From the NCBI GenBank assembly GCA_023404715.1, contig JAEYAR010000001.1, positions 1-23,892 of the forward strand: DNA of 23,892 nucleotides. The letters are read 5' to 3'. A program made the position numbers and the translations under genes. The notes beneath the pieces are model-generated. The model saw nothing but the letters and a program-made list of their open reading frames with translations. It did no database searches and was not told the origin of the DNA. This DNA is from Bacillota bacterium (lineage in GTDB: Bacteria > Bacillota > Clostridia > Christensenellales > Aristaeellaceae). Shown one piece after another: positions 1 to 7,229 of the stretch (the first letter of the stretch is position 1; every line of letters begins with the position of its first letter).

Positions 1-340
1 CGGCAATCTCGGGCGCGGGCTCCGGCACTTCGCGCAAGCGGCGGCTCAGGCGCGTCTTGTGCTTCTTGATTTGCCGCTCCAGAATGTCGATTCCTTTGTC
101 CAGCGCGGGCAGCGACAAATCGCGCTCTTCATTTTCGGTGCGCATCTGGTGGCCGCCATAGGGCATCGTAATCTCGACCTTATAGATCCCCTTGCGCTCG
201 GAGATCTTTACCACAATCGTGGAGGCATCCTCTTCCTCGCTGCGGTAGTAAGCGTCCAGCCGCTGATGCAGCTTCTTTTCCATCGTGTCCAAAACATTCT
301 GAGGGACATGGGCATCCTTAGTGACGAAACGAACGATCAT
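1..340 (-). CDS. hpf: Ribosome hibernation promoting factor, 5' part (gene runs off the window)
   Basis: The reverse strand from the ATG at 340 stays open to base 1, giving the first 113 residues, beginning MIVRFVTKDAHVPQNVLDTM. The sequence matches the HPF/RaiA S30AE domain: an N-terminal beta strand, a dimer-like helix, the segment KGIYKVEITMPYGGHQMRTE, then DKGIDILERQIKKHKTRLSRR, which is the typical end of the domain. In the family this protein binds the 30S decoding site and pairs ribosomes into inactive 100S dimers in stationary phase. The basic end followed by a Pro/Glu-rich linker suggests a long-form HPF with a C-terminal dimerisation domain outside the window. The start is fixed by a strong site, AAAGGAGG at 348-355. 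Family assignment is secure; the long form is inferred. Confidence 0.93.
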   Translation of the reverse strand, partial: MIVRFVTKDAHVPQNVLDTMEKKLHQRLDAYYRSEEEDASTIVVKISERKGIYKVEITMPYGGHQMRTENEERDLSLPALDKGIDILERQIKKHKTRLSRRLREVPEPAPEIA

Positions 341-416
341 TTGAAAGCCTCCTTTGGGAATCATGTTGCGGCATCTTTCTTCATGCCGGCTTTCAAAACC
401 TTTAAGTTCTGGCTTT

Positions 417-445
417 ATTATACCTTATCGCTAGCGAAAAAGCAA
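417..445 (-). promoter_or_regulatory. Probable hpf promoter
   Basis: On the minus strand TTGCTT (440-445) and a perfect TATAAT (417-422) are separated by 17 bp, about 77 bases ahead of the hpf start. The -35 element is weak. The leader between promoter and gene contains a small GGCAT/ATGCC hairpin. Confidence 0.55.
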
Positions 446-495
446 CTGACTTGTAGACAGTTCATAAATTCGCCGCAAAGCTGCCACAATCGGGC

Positions 496-524
496 TTGAC
501 GCCATTCCCCCCTTATGATAAACT
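496..524 (+). promoter_or_regulatory. Probable promoter of the ABC exporter operon
   Basis: TTGACG (496-501) is followed after 17 bp by TAAACT (519-524), overlapping an AT-rich TATGATAAACT stretch. It is the only good plus-strand promoter in the 445-base gap between hpf and the first permease. It would start a leader of about 250 nt. Confidence 0.45.
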
Positions 525-554
525 AATCAAAATTGAACGACTGAAAGGGGTGAG

Positions 555-575
555 ATGCGTGCAGCGCGGTTTTAA
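555..575 (+). CDS. Possible leader peptide MRAARF
   Basis: An AAAGGGG site at 544-550 lies four bases before ATG 555, which opens a six-codon frame (Met-Arg-Ala-Ala-Arg-Phe, stop TAA). The position, soon after the predicted transcription start and before two terminator-like hairpins, suits a leader peptide for attenuation. The peptide is so short that it could occur by chance. Confidence 0.25.
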   Translation: MRAARF

Positions 576-718
576 GCAGGGGCTTATCTGGCAAAACATC
601 GCCGATGTCGCCATCCAAACACACCAACTGACGGGGGCCTTATTAAAGTGCGCCTTTTTTGCGTACGCATCGCGTCCCGGCTCCTGTACGGCGGGTTAGG
701 CCCGTCCGTCCTTTTGCC

Positions 719-755
719 TGCCCGGGTACGTCCTGCGACGCCCGGGTATTTTTAT
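719..755 (+). terminator. Terminator-like hairpin in the leader (possible attenuator)
   Basis: CCCGGG at 721-726 pairs with CCCGGG at 741-746. After a two-base bulge CGTC (729-732) pairs with GACG (737-740), closing a four-base loop. TATTTTTAT follows directly. The hairpin ends only about 20 bases before the AAAAGGAGG site of the first permease, so if it forms it would stop transcription before the operon. Confidence 0.55.
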
Positions 756-785
756 GCCCATTTTGAAAAGGAGGGTCCGTTTATT

Positions 786-1571
786 ATGAAGCGTTTCCTC
801 GCGACGGTATCGCTCTGTGCCCGTCAGGCGCTCGACGGCAATCTGCTCGGCGTCTGCGGCGAGTATGCCGTGCGTTTTGTCCAGTTTCTGCTGCTCACGC
901 TCATCTGGCGCGCGCTTGCATCTGCGGGCGCGGATTTGGGCGGCATGACGCTTGGCGCCTTGCTGACCTATTCGCTCATGGCGTCCGTCTGGCGTCAGCA
1001 GCTGAACATCCTCACGCCCGCCACCTCGGCGCTGTGGGAGGGCTCGCTCATCGGCCGCTTTACCCGGCCCGTTTCGATCCTGCATAGCCTCGCGGCCGAG
1101 ACCATCGGGCGCTGGTGGCTCCCCGTCTTCGTCTTCTATGGGTTGCCTGTATGGGCGCTCTCCCCATTGCTCGGCGTATCGCCGCTGCCTGCCGGGCCCG
1201 TGTGGGGTCTGCTATCCCTCTTGAGCCTCGCGCTCAGCGCATCGCTCGGCTTTGCGCTCGACCTGTGCTTTTCAGCGCTGGCCATGCGCCTGAAAAACGG
1301 GTGTTGGGCGGCAACGCAGGTGCGCGAGGCCGTCTACGAGCTGCTCTCCGGGGCGATCATCCCCTTTGCGCTCATGCCCGCGCCCGTCGCGCGCGTCTTC
1401 GCGCTGCTGCCCTTCGGATCGATCGCGAGCGCGCCGCTCTCCCTCTACATCGGCAGCGCGTCTCCGCTTCCGACGCTCGCGCTGCAAGCCGTATGGAATG
1501 TGCTTCTCTGGCCGGCCGCGCTGTTCGTCTTTCAAAAAAGCCGGGAAAGGATGGTGTCTTATGGCGGCTAA
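786..1571 (+). CDS. ABC-2 type permease subunit 1 (COG4587-like)
   Basis: This is a 261-residue polytopic membrane protein. About six hydrophobic segments can be seen, starting with a short cytoplasmic amphipathic stretch and ending in a basic tail (QKSRERMVSYGG). The start at ATG 786 is set by AAAAGGAGGG at 766-775; longer in-frame extensions upstream run through the leader hairpins and are not credible. The gene overlaps the next permease by 11 bases, and the ATPase after it belongs to the COG4586 group, whose partners are paired ABC-2 permeases of this size (COG4587 and COG3694, DUF990 type). Such complexes export substrates; most are uncharacterised and some affect drug or viologen resistance. 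The substrate cannot be told from the sequence. Confidence 0.8.
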   Translation: MKRFLATVSLCARQALDGNLLGVCGEYAVRFVQFLLLTLIWRALASAGADLGGMTLGALLTYSLMASVWRQQLNILTPATSALWEGSLIGRFTRPVSILHSLAAETIGRWWLPVFVFYGLPVWALSPLLGVSPLPAGPVWGLLSLLSLALSASLGFALDLCFSALAMRLKNGCWAATQVREAVYELLSGAIIPFALMPAPVARVFALLPFGSIASAPLSLYIGSASPLPTLALQAVWNVLLWPAALFVFQKSRERMVSYGG

Positions 1572-2391
1572 TCTCAAGACGCTGCTTCGGCTCTACCGGA
1601 TCTATGCGCGCATGGACGCGCTTTGGTTCTTGCGCGATACCCGCTATTGCCTTCTACAGATGGCAGCGGACGTGGTGAGCGCCGCCGCCTGCGTCTCCGG
1701 CATTTTTCTGCTCGCCGCGCGTTTTGACGGCCTGGGCGGTATGACGCGGCCTGAGGTTCTCTTCCTGCTCGGCTACGCGACCCTCGTCGACGGGGTCTAC
1801 ATGCTGCTCTTCGCGAGCAACAACGCGGGACAGGTCAGCCGCATCATCGGAAGGGGCCAGCTCGACCACTGCGTGTTGCAGCCCGTTCCGATCTGGATGC
1901 AGTTGCTCGCCTCCGGCTTTTCGCCCGTATCCGGGTGCAGCATTTTGATGTGCGGCGCGGCGCTCAGCGCCTATGCCGTGCATGCGGGCGCTTTGCCCGT
2001 CAGCATTCCCCTATTGCTCCTTTGCGCGCTGTGCTCCTGCGCGGTCATCATCAGCGTCGTCTACCTCATCTCTTGCCTCGCTTTTTACGCGCCCGCCGCG
2101 GCGGAAGAGATCGCCTCCGACGCGCGCGGCCTCTTCGGGGAGATGAAGGGCTATCCGCTCGGCGGCCTCGCCCCCGCATTGCAGGCGGTTTTCTGCACGG
2201 TGCTGCCCATCGGCCTCACCGGTTGGATGCCCGCCCAGGCGCTCATCCGTCCTGCGGGCCCCTCGCCGTTCCTGCTGCTGTTTGCAGCGGCCTGCGCGCT
2301 GCTGTTTCTCACACAATACGTCTTTCGGAAAGGAATGAAACGCTATGCAACCATCGGCTGCAGCCGTTACTCCGGCTTTGGACATCGTTGA
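1561..2391 (+). CDS. ABC-2 type permease subunit 2 (COG3694/DUF990-like)
   Basis: The product is 276 residues long with about six membrane segments. An N-terminal region (NLKTLLRLYRIYARMDALWF) is followed by helices, a long loop with SNNAGQVSRIIGRGQLDHCV, and a central segment GYPLGGLAPALQAVFCTVLP. A motif where an ordered loop after a GxL-D segment is followed by P-V-P is usual for this permease group, where one subunit carries RG.LD..L..P. The start lies inside the end of subunit 1 and the end overlaps the ATPase by 47 bases, so translation is coupled. It is expected to form a heterodimeric channel with subunit 1. The overlapping tail (about 16 residues, ending SRYSGFGHR) is unlikely to be functionally constrained. 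Confidence 0.82.
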   Translation: MAANLKTLLRLYRIYARMDALWFLRDTRYCLLQMAADVVSAAACVSGIFLLAARFDGLGGMTRPEVLFLLGYATLVDGVYMLLFASNNAGQVSRIIGRGQLDHCVLQPVPIWMQLLASGFSPVSGCSILMCGAALSAYAVHAGALPVSIPLLLLCALCSCAVIISVVYLISCLAFYAPAAAEEIASDARGLFGEMKGYPLGGLAPALQAVFCTVLPIGLTGWMPAQALIRPAGPSPFLLLFAAACALLFLTQYVFRKGMKRYATIGCSRYSGFGHR

Positions 2392-3349
2392 CGTCAGCAA
2401 AATCTATCAGCAATGGCAGCGCAGCGGACGCATGCGCGATGTCGTCAAGAATTTGCTGCACCCTGAAAAGCGCGAGGTCGCGGCGCTGTCCCACCTCACG
2501 CTGCGCGTCATGCCCGGCGAATTCGTCGCCTACGCCGGCGCAAACGGCGCGGGCAAGTCGACGACGATCAAGCTGCTCTCCGGCATCCTCGCGCCCACTT
2601 CGGGCTCGGTGCGCGTGCTCGGTCTTAATCCCGCCAAGGATCGGGTGGCGCTCATGCGCCGCATCGGCGTCTGCTTTGGCCAGCGCACGGAGCTTTGGTG
2701 GGATCATCCGGTCATCACCAGCTACGAATGGAAGCGCGCCGTCTGGGACATTCCGGCGGACGTCTATGCGCATAACCTCGCCCTCGTCACAGACCTGCTC
2801 GATTTGGAGGGCCTGCTGCATACGTTTGCGCGCGAGCTAAGCCTCGGCCAGCGCATGCGCGCCGACCTGGGCATGCTGCTGCTGCACTCGCCCTCCGTCC
2901 TCTTTCTCGACGAGCCGACGCTGGGCCTTGACGTGCTCGCTAAGCAGCAAATGATCGCCTTCCTGCGCCGGATCAACCGCGAGGCGGGCGTCACCATCGT
3001 CGTCACCAGCCACGATATGGACGATCTGGAGGCCATGGCACAGCGCATCGTGCTCCTGCGTAGCGGCGAAATCGCATTCGACGGCGACTTTACCGCGCTG
3101 CGCAGCGCTGCCGGAGGATATGCGCGTATCCGCGTGCGCGCTAAGGGCGACGCGCCCGACGTCGCCGGCGCCGCCTTCCTCTCTACGCACGAGGGCGTGC
3201 ACGAATACGCCTTTGACCGTACGCGCGTGGCCGTTCACGACCTGCTCGCCTCCCTCGCAGATTGCCCGCTGATCGAGGACGTGGAAATCGGCAAAGCCCC
3301 GATTGAGGACGTCATCGCAGGGATGTACAGGTCGTGGAAGGAGGCGTAG
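2345..3349 (+). CDS. ABC exporter ATP-binding subunit (COG4586-like)
   Basis: The product is 334 residues with a complete nucleotide-binding domain: Walker A GANGAGKST (65-73), the family-specific FGQRTELWWD (111-120), signature LSLGQRM (165-171), Walker B VLFLDEP (185-191), and the H-loop His in TSHD (223). The FGQRT.LWWD segment and the N-terminal extension of about 45 residues before Walker A are marks of the COG4586 ATPases that work with paired ABC-2 permeases. It hydrolyses ATP at the inner face of the membrane to drive export. The start is supported by GGAAAGGAATG at 2325-2335. Gene order here is permease-permease-ATPase. No clear terminator follows; the next 190 bases are AT-rich. Confidence 0.93.
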   Translation: MQPSAAAVTPALDIVDVSKIYQQWQRSGRMRDVVKNLLHPEKREVAALSHLTLRVMPGEFVAYAGANGAGKSTTIKLLSGILAPTSGSVRVLGLNPAKDRVALMRRIGVCFGQRTELWWDHPVITSYEWKRAVWDIPADVYAHNLALVTDLLDLEGLLHTFARELSLGQRMRADLGMLLLHSPSVLFLDEPTLGLDVLAKQQMIAFLRRINREAGVTIVVTSHDMDDLEAMAQRIVLLRSGEIAFDGDFTALRSAAGGYARIRVRAKGDAPDVAGAAFLSTHEGVHEYAFDRTRVAVHDLLASLADCPLIEDVEIGKAPIEDVIAGMYRSWKEA

Positions 3350-3540
3350 CCCTCCCGCGAAAGTAAATAACCTTATCGCTTATTCTTCTGTTTCAGACGT
3401 ATGTAAAGACTTTATTCTGTTCTTTGTTCCCATTTCTTCACTTTCTCGTGTAAGTAAAGAACTTTGACGCGTTTTGTCTGATGTTTTCTCTTTACTTATT
3501 CGTGCTTATCTGTTACACCTCACTTGAGAGGGTGAAGTTC
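3350..3540 (+). promoter_or_regulatory. AT-rich intergenic patch with repeated GTAAAG motifs
   Basis: This gap is much richer in A+T than its neighbours. It contains TATGTAAAGACTTT (3400-3413) and TAAGTAAAGAACTTT (3451-3465) as near copies, and the inverse TCTTTACTTA (3489-3498), which forms a perfect 10-bp inverted repeat with TAAGTAAAGA (3451-3460), 28 bp apart. TTGACG at 3464-3469 could be a -35 element, but no good -10 stands at 17 bp. The repeats look like regulator sites, possibly for the AlbA_2 regulator that once stood directly downstream. Confidence 0.4.
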
Positions 3541-4386
3541 ATGGTCGAGCAGGAACTGCAAGCGCTGGTAACCCAAATTCAGAACAGAGAGTGCGAAGGA
3601 CAAACCGTGGAAGTCAAGGCCGCCCATCGAGGCTGCCCCGAAAGGCTTTACGATACGATCTCCGCTTTCTCTAATCAGAACAGCGGCGGCACTTTTGTCT
3701 TCGGATTGGATGAACGTCAGAATTTTCAGACGGTCGGCGTCTATGATCCCCAGGATCTTCAGCGAAAGGTGATGGAATATTGCGAACAGATGACGCCTAT
3801 CGTTCGACCGGTGTTCACCGTTTGCGAGAGCGCCTCCCTGGTCATCGTTTCCGCCGAAATTCCGCCCGTCGACATCTCCGAAAGACCCTGTTTCAAAACA
3901 TGCGCGTGTAGGCGATGCGGATAAGCCCATGACGGAATACGAGGTCTACAGTTATATGGCTTATCGCGCACGCCTGCGGGGCGATATCCGCCCTATCGTG
4001 GAGGCCTCGCTGGCCTCATTGGACCCCATAAAACTCGAAGAATATCTCCTACGGCGAAAAGCGAACCGGCCCAATCTGGCGTCTGTAACGCATGAACAGC
4101 TATATGAGCTGACCGGCGTCATCCACGACGGATGCGTCACGCTGGCTGCGCTCTTGCTGTTCGGCCTCTATCCTCAAGCCTACTTCCCAAAGGCCTGCTT
4201 TCCTTCTGTCACACGCCACGAACCAGAAAGGAAATCGTGCGGTATCTAGGTCTCCCCTCCGCGCAATATGCGTTGAGGCGCTATCTCGATCCGTTGATCG
4301 AAGATGGCGCGATTCAGCTCACGCTGCCCGATAAGCCGCACAGCACGCGGCAGCAATACGTTACGGCGGCCCCATTCAAGCGATGA
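3541..4386 (+). pseudogene. Decayed AlbA_2 (Schlafen-like) DNA-binding regulator
   Basis: Three pieces in different frames read as one protein. Piece 1 (3541 to about 3905, ATG after GAGAGGGTGAAG) is an AlbA_2 domain: ECEGQTVEVKAAHRGCPERL, then DTISAFSNQNSGGTFVFGLDE and ISERPCFK. Piece 2, one base out of frame, continues with ARVGDADKPMTEYEVYSYMAYR and ends in VTLAALLLFGLYPQAYFP (to about 4190). Piece 3, in a third frame (about 4218-4386), is the C-terminal winged helix, PRTRKEIVRYLGLPSAQYAL and on to a stop at 4384. Family members are about 450-500 residues. Here the YYKG...GSYI-type link between piece 1 and 2 and some 150-200 residues between pieces 2 and 3 are missing. Two deletions with frameshifts explain this. 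These proteins usually act as transcriptional regulators or helicase-like accessory factors; this copy is very unlikely to work as a whole. Confidence 0.82.
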
Positions 4387-4410
4387 CAGAATGTAAAGAC
4401 ATCCCCCAGC

Positions 4411-4455
4411 AAAAAAGCGAGACCCCGCGGCTCATGCCGAAGGGTCTCGTTTTTT
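4411..4455. terminator. Bidirectional terminator between pseudogene and katA
   Basis: CGAGACCC (4418-4425) pairs with GGGTCTCG (4442-4449), flanked by A6 on the left and T6 on the right. It can therefore end transcription of katA (leftward) and of the AlbA_2 remnant (rightward). Confidence 0.88.
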
Positions 4456-4469
4456 ACACTGGATGCGTT

Positions 4470-5975
4470 TTACAACGTCGCTTCAACCAAGCTCTTGTGA
4501 TCGCCCTTGGCCAGCCGCTTCACCCGTTCCAGGTCGAGCCCCAGCGCCTCGCTCATGCGCTCGCCGTACGCCTCGTCCGCCCAATAGCAGTGCACCGCAT
4601 GGCGGTACTTGACGTTGGGCGTGACGGGGGCGATGTTGCGCGCCGTGTTCTCGATCAACAGCGCGCGCTTGTCCTCGGTCATGACCCGCCATAGGTCCCC
4701 GCCCGCGCGAAAGCAGTCGTCCGTGGGGTCGTCCTGCGGGTCGTACGCGTACATCGCGCCGGTCAGGTCGAGCGGCGGTTCCATCACGTCCGGCTGCGCG
4801 GCCCAAACGCCCTGGCTGTTCGGCGTATAGGCGGGCGCGCCGCCGTAGTTGCCGTCCACGCGCATAAACCCGTCGCGGTGATAGTCGTTAACCTCACAGC
4901 GCGCGCGGTTCACCGGGATCTGGTTGTAATTGACGCCCAGGCGGTAGCGCTGCGCGTCTCCGTAGACGAACAGGCGCCCCTGCAGGAACTTGTCCGGCGA
5001 GAAGCCGATCCCCGGCACCACGTGCGCGGGCGTAAACGCGGCTTGCTCGACCTCGGCAAAGTAGTTCTCCGGGTTGCGGTTAAGCTCCAGCACGCCCACC
5101 TCATGCAGCGGGTATTCCGCGTGCCGCCAGATCTTCGTGATGTCAAACGGGTTTTCGTAATGCTGCCTGGCCTGCTCCTCGGTCATGATTTGCACGTACA
5201 TCGTCCACCGCGGGAAATCGCCCTTCTCGATAGACTCATAGAGGTCGCGCCCATGGCTCTCGCGATCGTTTGCGATCAGTTCGGCCGCCTGCGCGTCGGT
5301 CAGGTTTCGGATGCCCTGCTGCGTCTTGAAGTGGAATTTGCACCAGACGCGCTCGTTTCGCTCGTTTAACAGGCTAAACGTGTGCTCGCCGAAGAAGTGC
5401 ATATGCCTGAACGAAGCCGGGATGCCGCGGTCCGACATCACGATGGTCGTCTGATGGAACGTCTCGGGCAGCAGCGTCCAGAAATCCCAGTTGTTCTGCG
5501 CGGAACGCATGCCCGTCCTCGGGTCGCGCTTCACCGCGCGGTTGAGGTCCGGGAAATTATGCACGTCGCGCAGGAAGAAGGTCGGCGTATTGTTGCCCAC
5601 CAGGTCCCAGTTGCCTTCCTCCGTGTAAAACTTGACTGCGACGCCCCGGATATCGCGCTCGGCGTCCGCCGCCCCGCGCTCGCCTGCGACGGTGGAAAAC
5701 CGGATAAACAGGTCCGTCTTCGCGCCCTTTTGCAATACCTTGGCGCGCGTCCATGGGGAGATGTCGTGCGTCACGGTCAGATGCCCGTAGGCGCCCCACC
5801 CCTTCGCGTGCATGCGCCGCTCCGGAATGACCTCGCGGTCGAAATGCGCGAGCTTCTCCAGCAGCCAAACGTCTTGCAGCAACACCGGGCCGCGCGGCCC
5901 GGCCGTCAGGGAATGCTCGTTTTGCGCGACCGGCGCGCCCGCCTCGTTCGTCAGCTTGCGTTTGTTCTCATCCAT
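4470..5975 (-). CDS. katA: Monofunctional haem catalase
   Basis: The protein (501 residues from the ATG at 5975) breaks down hydrogen peroxide to water and oxygen in the cytoplasm. The distal His stands in RRMHAKG (about H56), the distal Asn in LVGNNTP (about N129), and the proximal haem Tyr in RLFVYGDAQRYRLG (about Y338); the phrase FIRFSTVAGERGAADAERD and the NADPH-region segments are also present. Length fits the small-subunit catalases. An upstream in-frame ATG at 5984 abuts the AGGAGG with no spacer, whereas ATG 5975 has nine bases, so the shorter start is preferred. A residue next to the catalytic motif is Trp (HAKGWGAYG) where Ser or Ala is common. A promoter and a Fur/PerR-type palindrome lie upstream, which suggests peroxide control. 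The gene stands alone. Confidence 0.96.
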   Translation of the reverse strand: MDENKRKLTNEAGAPVAQNEHSLTAGPRGPVLLQDVWLLEKLAHFDREVIPERRMHAKGWGAYGHLTVTHDISPWTRAKVLQKGAKTDLFIRFSTVAGERGAADAERDIRGVAVKFYTEEGNWDLVGNNTPTFFLRDVHNFPDLNRAVKRDPRTGMRSAQNNWDFWTLLPETFHQTTIVMSDRGIPASFRHMHFFGEHTFSLLNERNERVWCKFHFKTQQGIRNLTDAQAAELIANDRESHGRDLYESIEKGDFPRWTMYVQIMTEEQARQHYENPFDITKIWRHAEYPLHEVGVLELNRNPENYFAEVEQAAFTPAHVVPGIGFSPDKFLQGRLFVYGDAQRYRLGVNYNQIPVNRARCEVNDYHRDGFMRVDGNYGGAPAYTPNSQGVWAAQPDVMEPPLDLTGAMYAYDPQDDPTDDCFRAGGDLWRVMTEDKRALLIENTARNIAPVTPNVKYRHAVHCYWADEAYGERMSEALGLDLERVKRLAKGDHKSLVEATL

Positions 5976-6048
5976 CTTTCCCATCCTCCTTCAATGCTTT
6001 TGTGTCGCTTGTGTACGGCGAATTGCCGTTCCGCCGCGCTCTACTGCA

Positions 6049-6077
6049 ACTATATCAGTTACATTTATATTTGTCAA
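6049..6077 (-). promoter_or_regulatory. katA promoter
   Basis: On the minus strand TTGACA (6072-6077) and TATAGT (6049-6054) are separated by exactly 17 bp. The leader to the katA start is about 65 bases and contains an ACGGC/GCCGT hairpin. Confidence 0.85.
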
Positions 6078-6095
6078 GCCTTTATGAAAAATAAT

Positions 6096-6110
6096 TGAGA
6101 AAGATTCTCA
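6096..6110. promoter_or_regulatory. Fur/PerR-type operator upstream of katA
   Basis: TGAGAAAGATTCTCA is a perfect 6-bp palindrome with a 3-base centre and has the layout of the 7-1-7 Fur-family box (three differences from TGATAATnATTATCA). It shares 12 of 15 bases with the site at 17288-17302. It lies about 18 bp upstream of the -35, further than a simple repressor site usually sits. Because it is followed on the minus strand by ATTATTTTT it could alternatively be a weak terminator for the lipoprotein gene that ends at 6132. Confidence 0.55.
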
Positions 6111-6131
6111 TTTCAACCACTCGTCATAGGG

Positions 6132-7142
6132 TTAAGGCCTATCTTCTCGATTGTAATCGGTAAACAGGGTTATGCCGCCCGGATTGAAGTCGCGCATCGC
6201 CTCAAATCTCTCGATGTATGCAAAGGCCTCATCTCTCGTAATCAGCTTATCGTTTGCGGTATTCAGATCCCAATCCTCCGTATAAAACCAAAGTTCTTCC
6301 TGTCCTACCTCGTCGTAGTCGCTGATCACCCCTTCTCGGACAATCAGCTCTGTGCCGCCGAGATCGAAGAGGTAGTCTCGCGAATACGCCGCGCCGTCCG
6401 ATCCATGGTTGACAAAGCCGCCGTCACAGCTCAAATATATCGTATTTCTCGCCCATCCCTGTAGAATCTGAACCGGCTTACCATTTGAAAGCACAAACAG
6501 TTTATATACCTCGCCGCCAATGTCTAATATAAGCAATTCTTCGATTCCGTTTCCGTCGATATCCCGAATCATGTAGCCCGTATTTTCACGATTCATCCAG
6601 TACGCCTGTTGAGGTTCATAAAACAGGTAAGAGTTCTCTTTTGACGCCCATTCTTCGCTAAGCACATCATAATGAATGTCGAGGATTTGGGTAAACGAAT
6701 CCCATTCTTCGTCAGCTTTAATAAAGGAACGGGTCTCTTCTTTCGCTTCAATATATTCCTCCCCGGTACACGTACACTCGATATAATCCGTATTCACCCA
6801 GCCTTCCATGCCGTTCCAGGAATCCGGGCTTGTAGCGGCTGCTTGCACAACGCGAATATATGCTTTTTTATTCTCTATTTGGACCAATTCAAAAACATCC
6901 GCCTGTTCGAGGTGACCGACGACACGTGCTTCCTTATCTCCCGTTTTAACCTTGACGTAATTACCCATGCACGCGCATCTTGCCGTCATTACATGAAGCT
7001 CAAGGTGCTGCGCATGATAAATAGAATCTTGCTCCGTTTTAATAGACCTGGCTTTGTCCGCATAAGCGCAACTCGTTAGCGCAAACACAAGAAAACTTGC
7101 GATGGCTGCGCCGACCTTTTTCACATTCATTCCTCTTTTCAT
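6132..7142 (-). CDS. Lipoprotein with SH3-like domain and a C-terminal repeat-like domain
   Basis: The product is 336 residues if it starts at ATG 7142, preceded by AGGTGGG seven bases upstream; the longer frame to 7196 lies in the trpS terminator. The N terminus is a lipoprotein signal (KKVGAAIASFLVFALTSC, lipid-carrying Cys25). Residues about 50-120 look like a bacterial SH3 domain (ARVVGHLEQADVFELVQI and, later, GMEGWVNTDYIECTCT). The C-terminal half contains DIDGNGIEELLILD, an Asp/Asn-rich calcium-binding-like turn found in many Clostridia lipoproteins of unknown function. It should sit on the outer face of the membrane. Its codons are clearly richer in A and T than those of trpS and katA on either side, which hints at separate origin. 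I do not recognise a precise family. Confidence 0.75.
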   Translation of the reverse strand: MKRGMNVKKVGAAIASFLVFALTSCAYADKARSIKTEQDSIYHAQHLELHVMTARCACMGNYVKVKTGDKEARVVGHLEQADVFELVQIENKKAYIRVVQAAATSPDSWNGMEGWVNTDYIECTCTGEEYIEAKEETRSFIKADEEWDSFTQILDIHYDVLSEEWASKENSYLFYEPQQAYWMNRENTGYMIRDIDGNGIEELLILDIGGEVYKLFVLSNGKPVQILQGWARNTIYLSCDGGFVNHGSDGAAYSRDYLFDLGGTELIVREGVISDYDEVGQEELWFYTEDWDLNTANDKLITRDEAFAYIERFEAMRDFNPGGITLFTDYNREDRP

Positions 7143-7174
7143 AACCATTCCCACCTGTTTATCCATGAAGTAAA

Positions 7175-7199
7175 GGCGTGAGACCTGCAATCTCACGCC
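7175..7199 (-). terminator. Probable trpS terminator
   Basis: A perfect 9-bp stem, GGCGTGAGA (7175-7183) with TCTCACGCC (7191-7199), has a seven-base loop. On the minus strand it is followed by TTTACTT, a weak T tract. It lies between trpS and the lipoprotein gene, in the latter's leader. Confidence 0.6.
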
Positions 7200-7229
7200 C
7201 TCCTGTTACTCTTCGCGTTTCTGCGGTAT

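Larger units (their letters stand above)
535..785 (+). promoter_or_regulatory. Long structured 5' leader of the ABC exporter operon
   Basis: This stretch has no convincing full-size gene. It holds a possible 6-codon leader peptide ORF (555-575), a small ACATC/GATGT hairpin (598-610), a GC-rich hairpin at about 687-711 (ACGG-CGGG paired with CCCG-T-CCGT) followed by CCTTTTG, and a second strong hairpin at 719-748 followed by TATTTTTAT, placed just before the ribosome binding site. A leader of this shape is typical of genes controlled by transcription attenuation. I could not match it to a known riboswitch class. A GTG-started ORF (552-699, 48 residues) also spans it but resembles nothing I know. 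Confidence 0.45.

Noticed and set aside
514..519. TATGAT as -10 for TTGACG at 496
   Set aside because: The spacer would be 12 bp; TAAACT at 519 gives 17 bp.
496..699. 67-residue plus-strand frame in the ABC leader
   Set aside because: Its ATG overlaps the promoter, composition is not protein-like, and the hairpins fit an untranslated leader better.
6024..6040. ACGGC/GCCGT hairpin in the katA leader as a riboswitch
   Set aside because: The stem is five pairs and the leader only about 65 bases; nothing else supports it.
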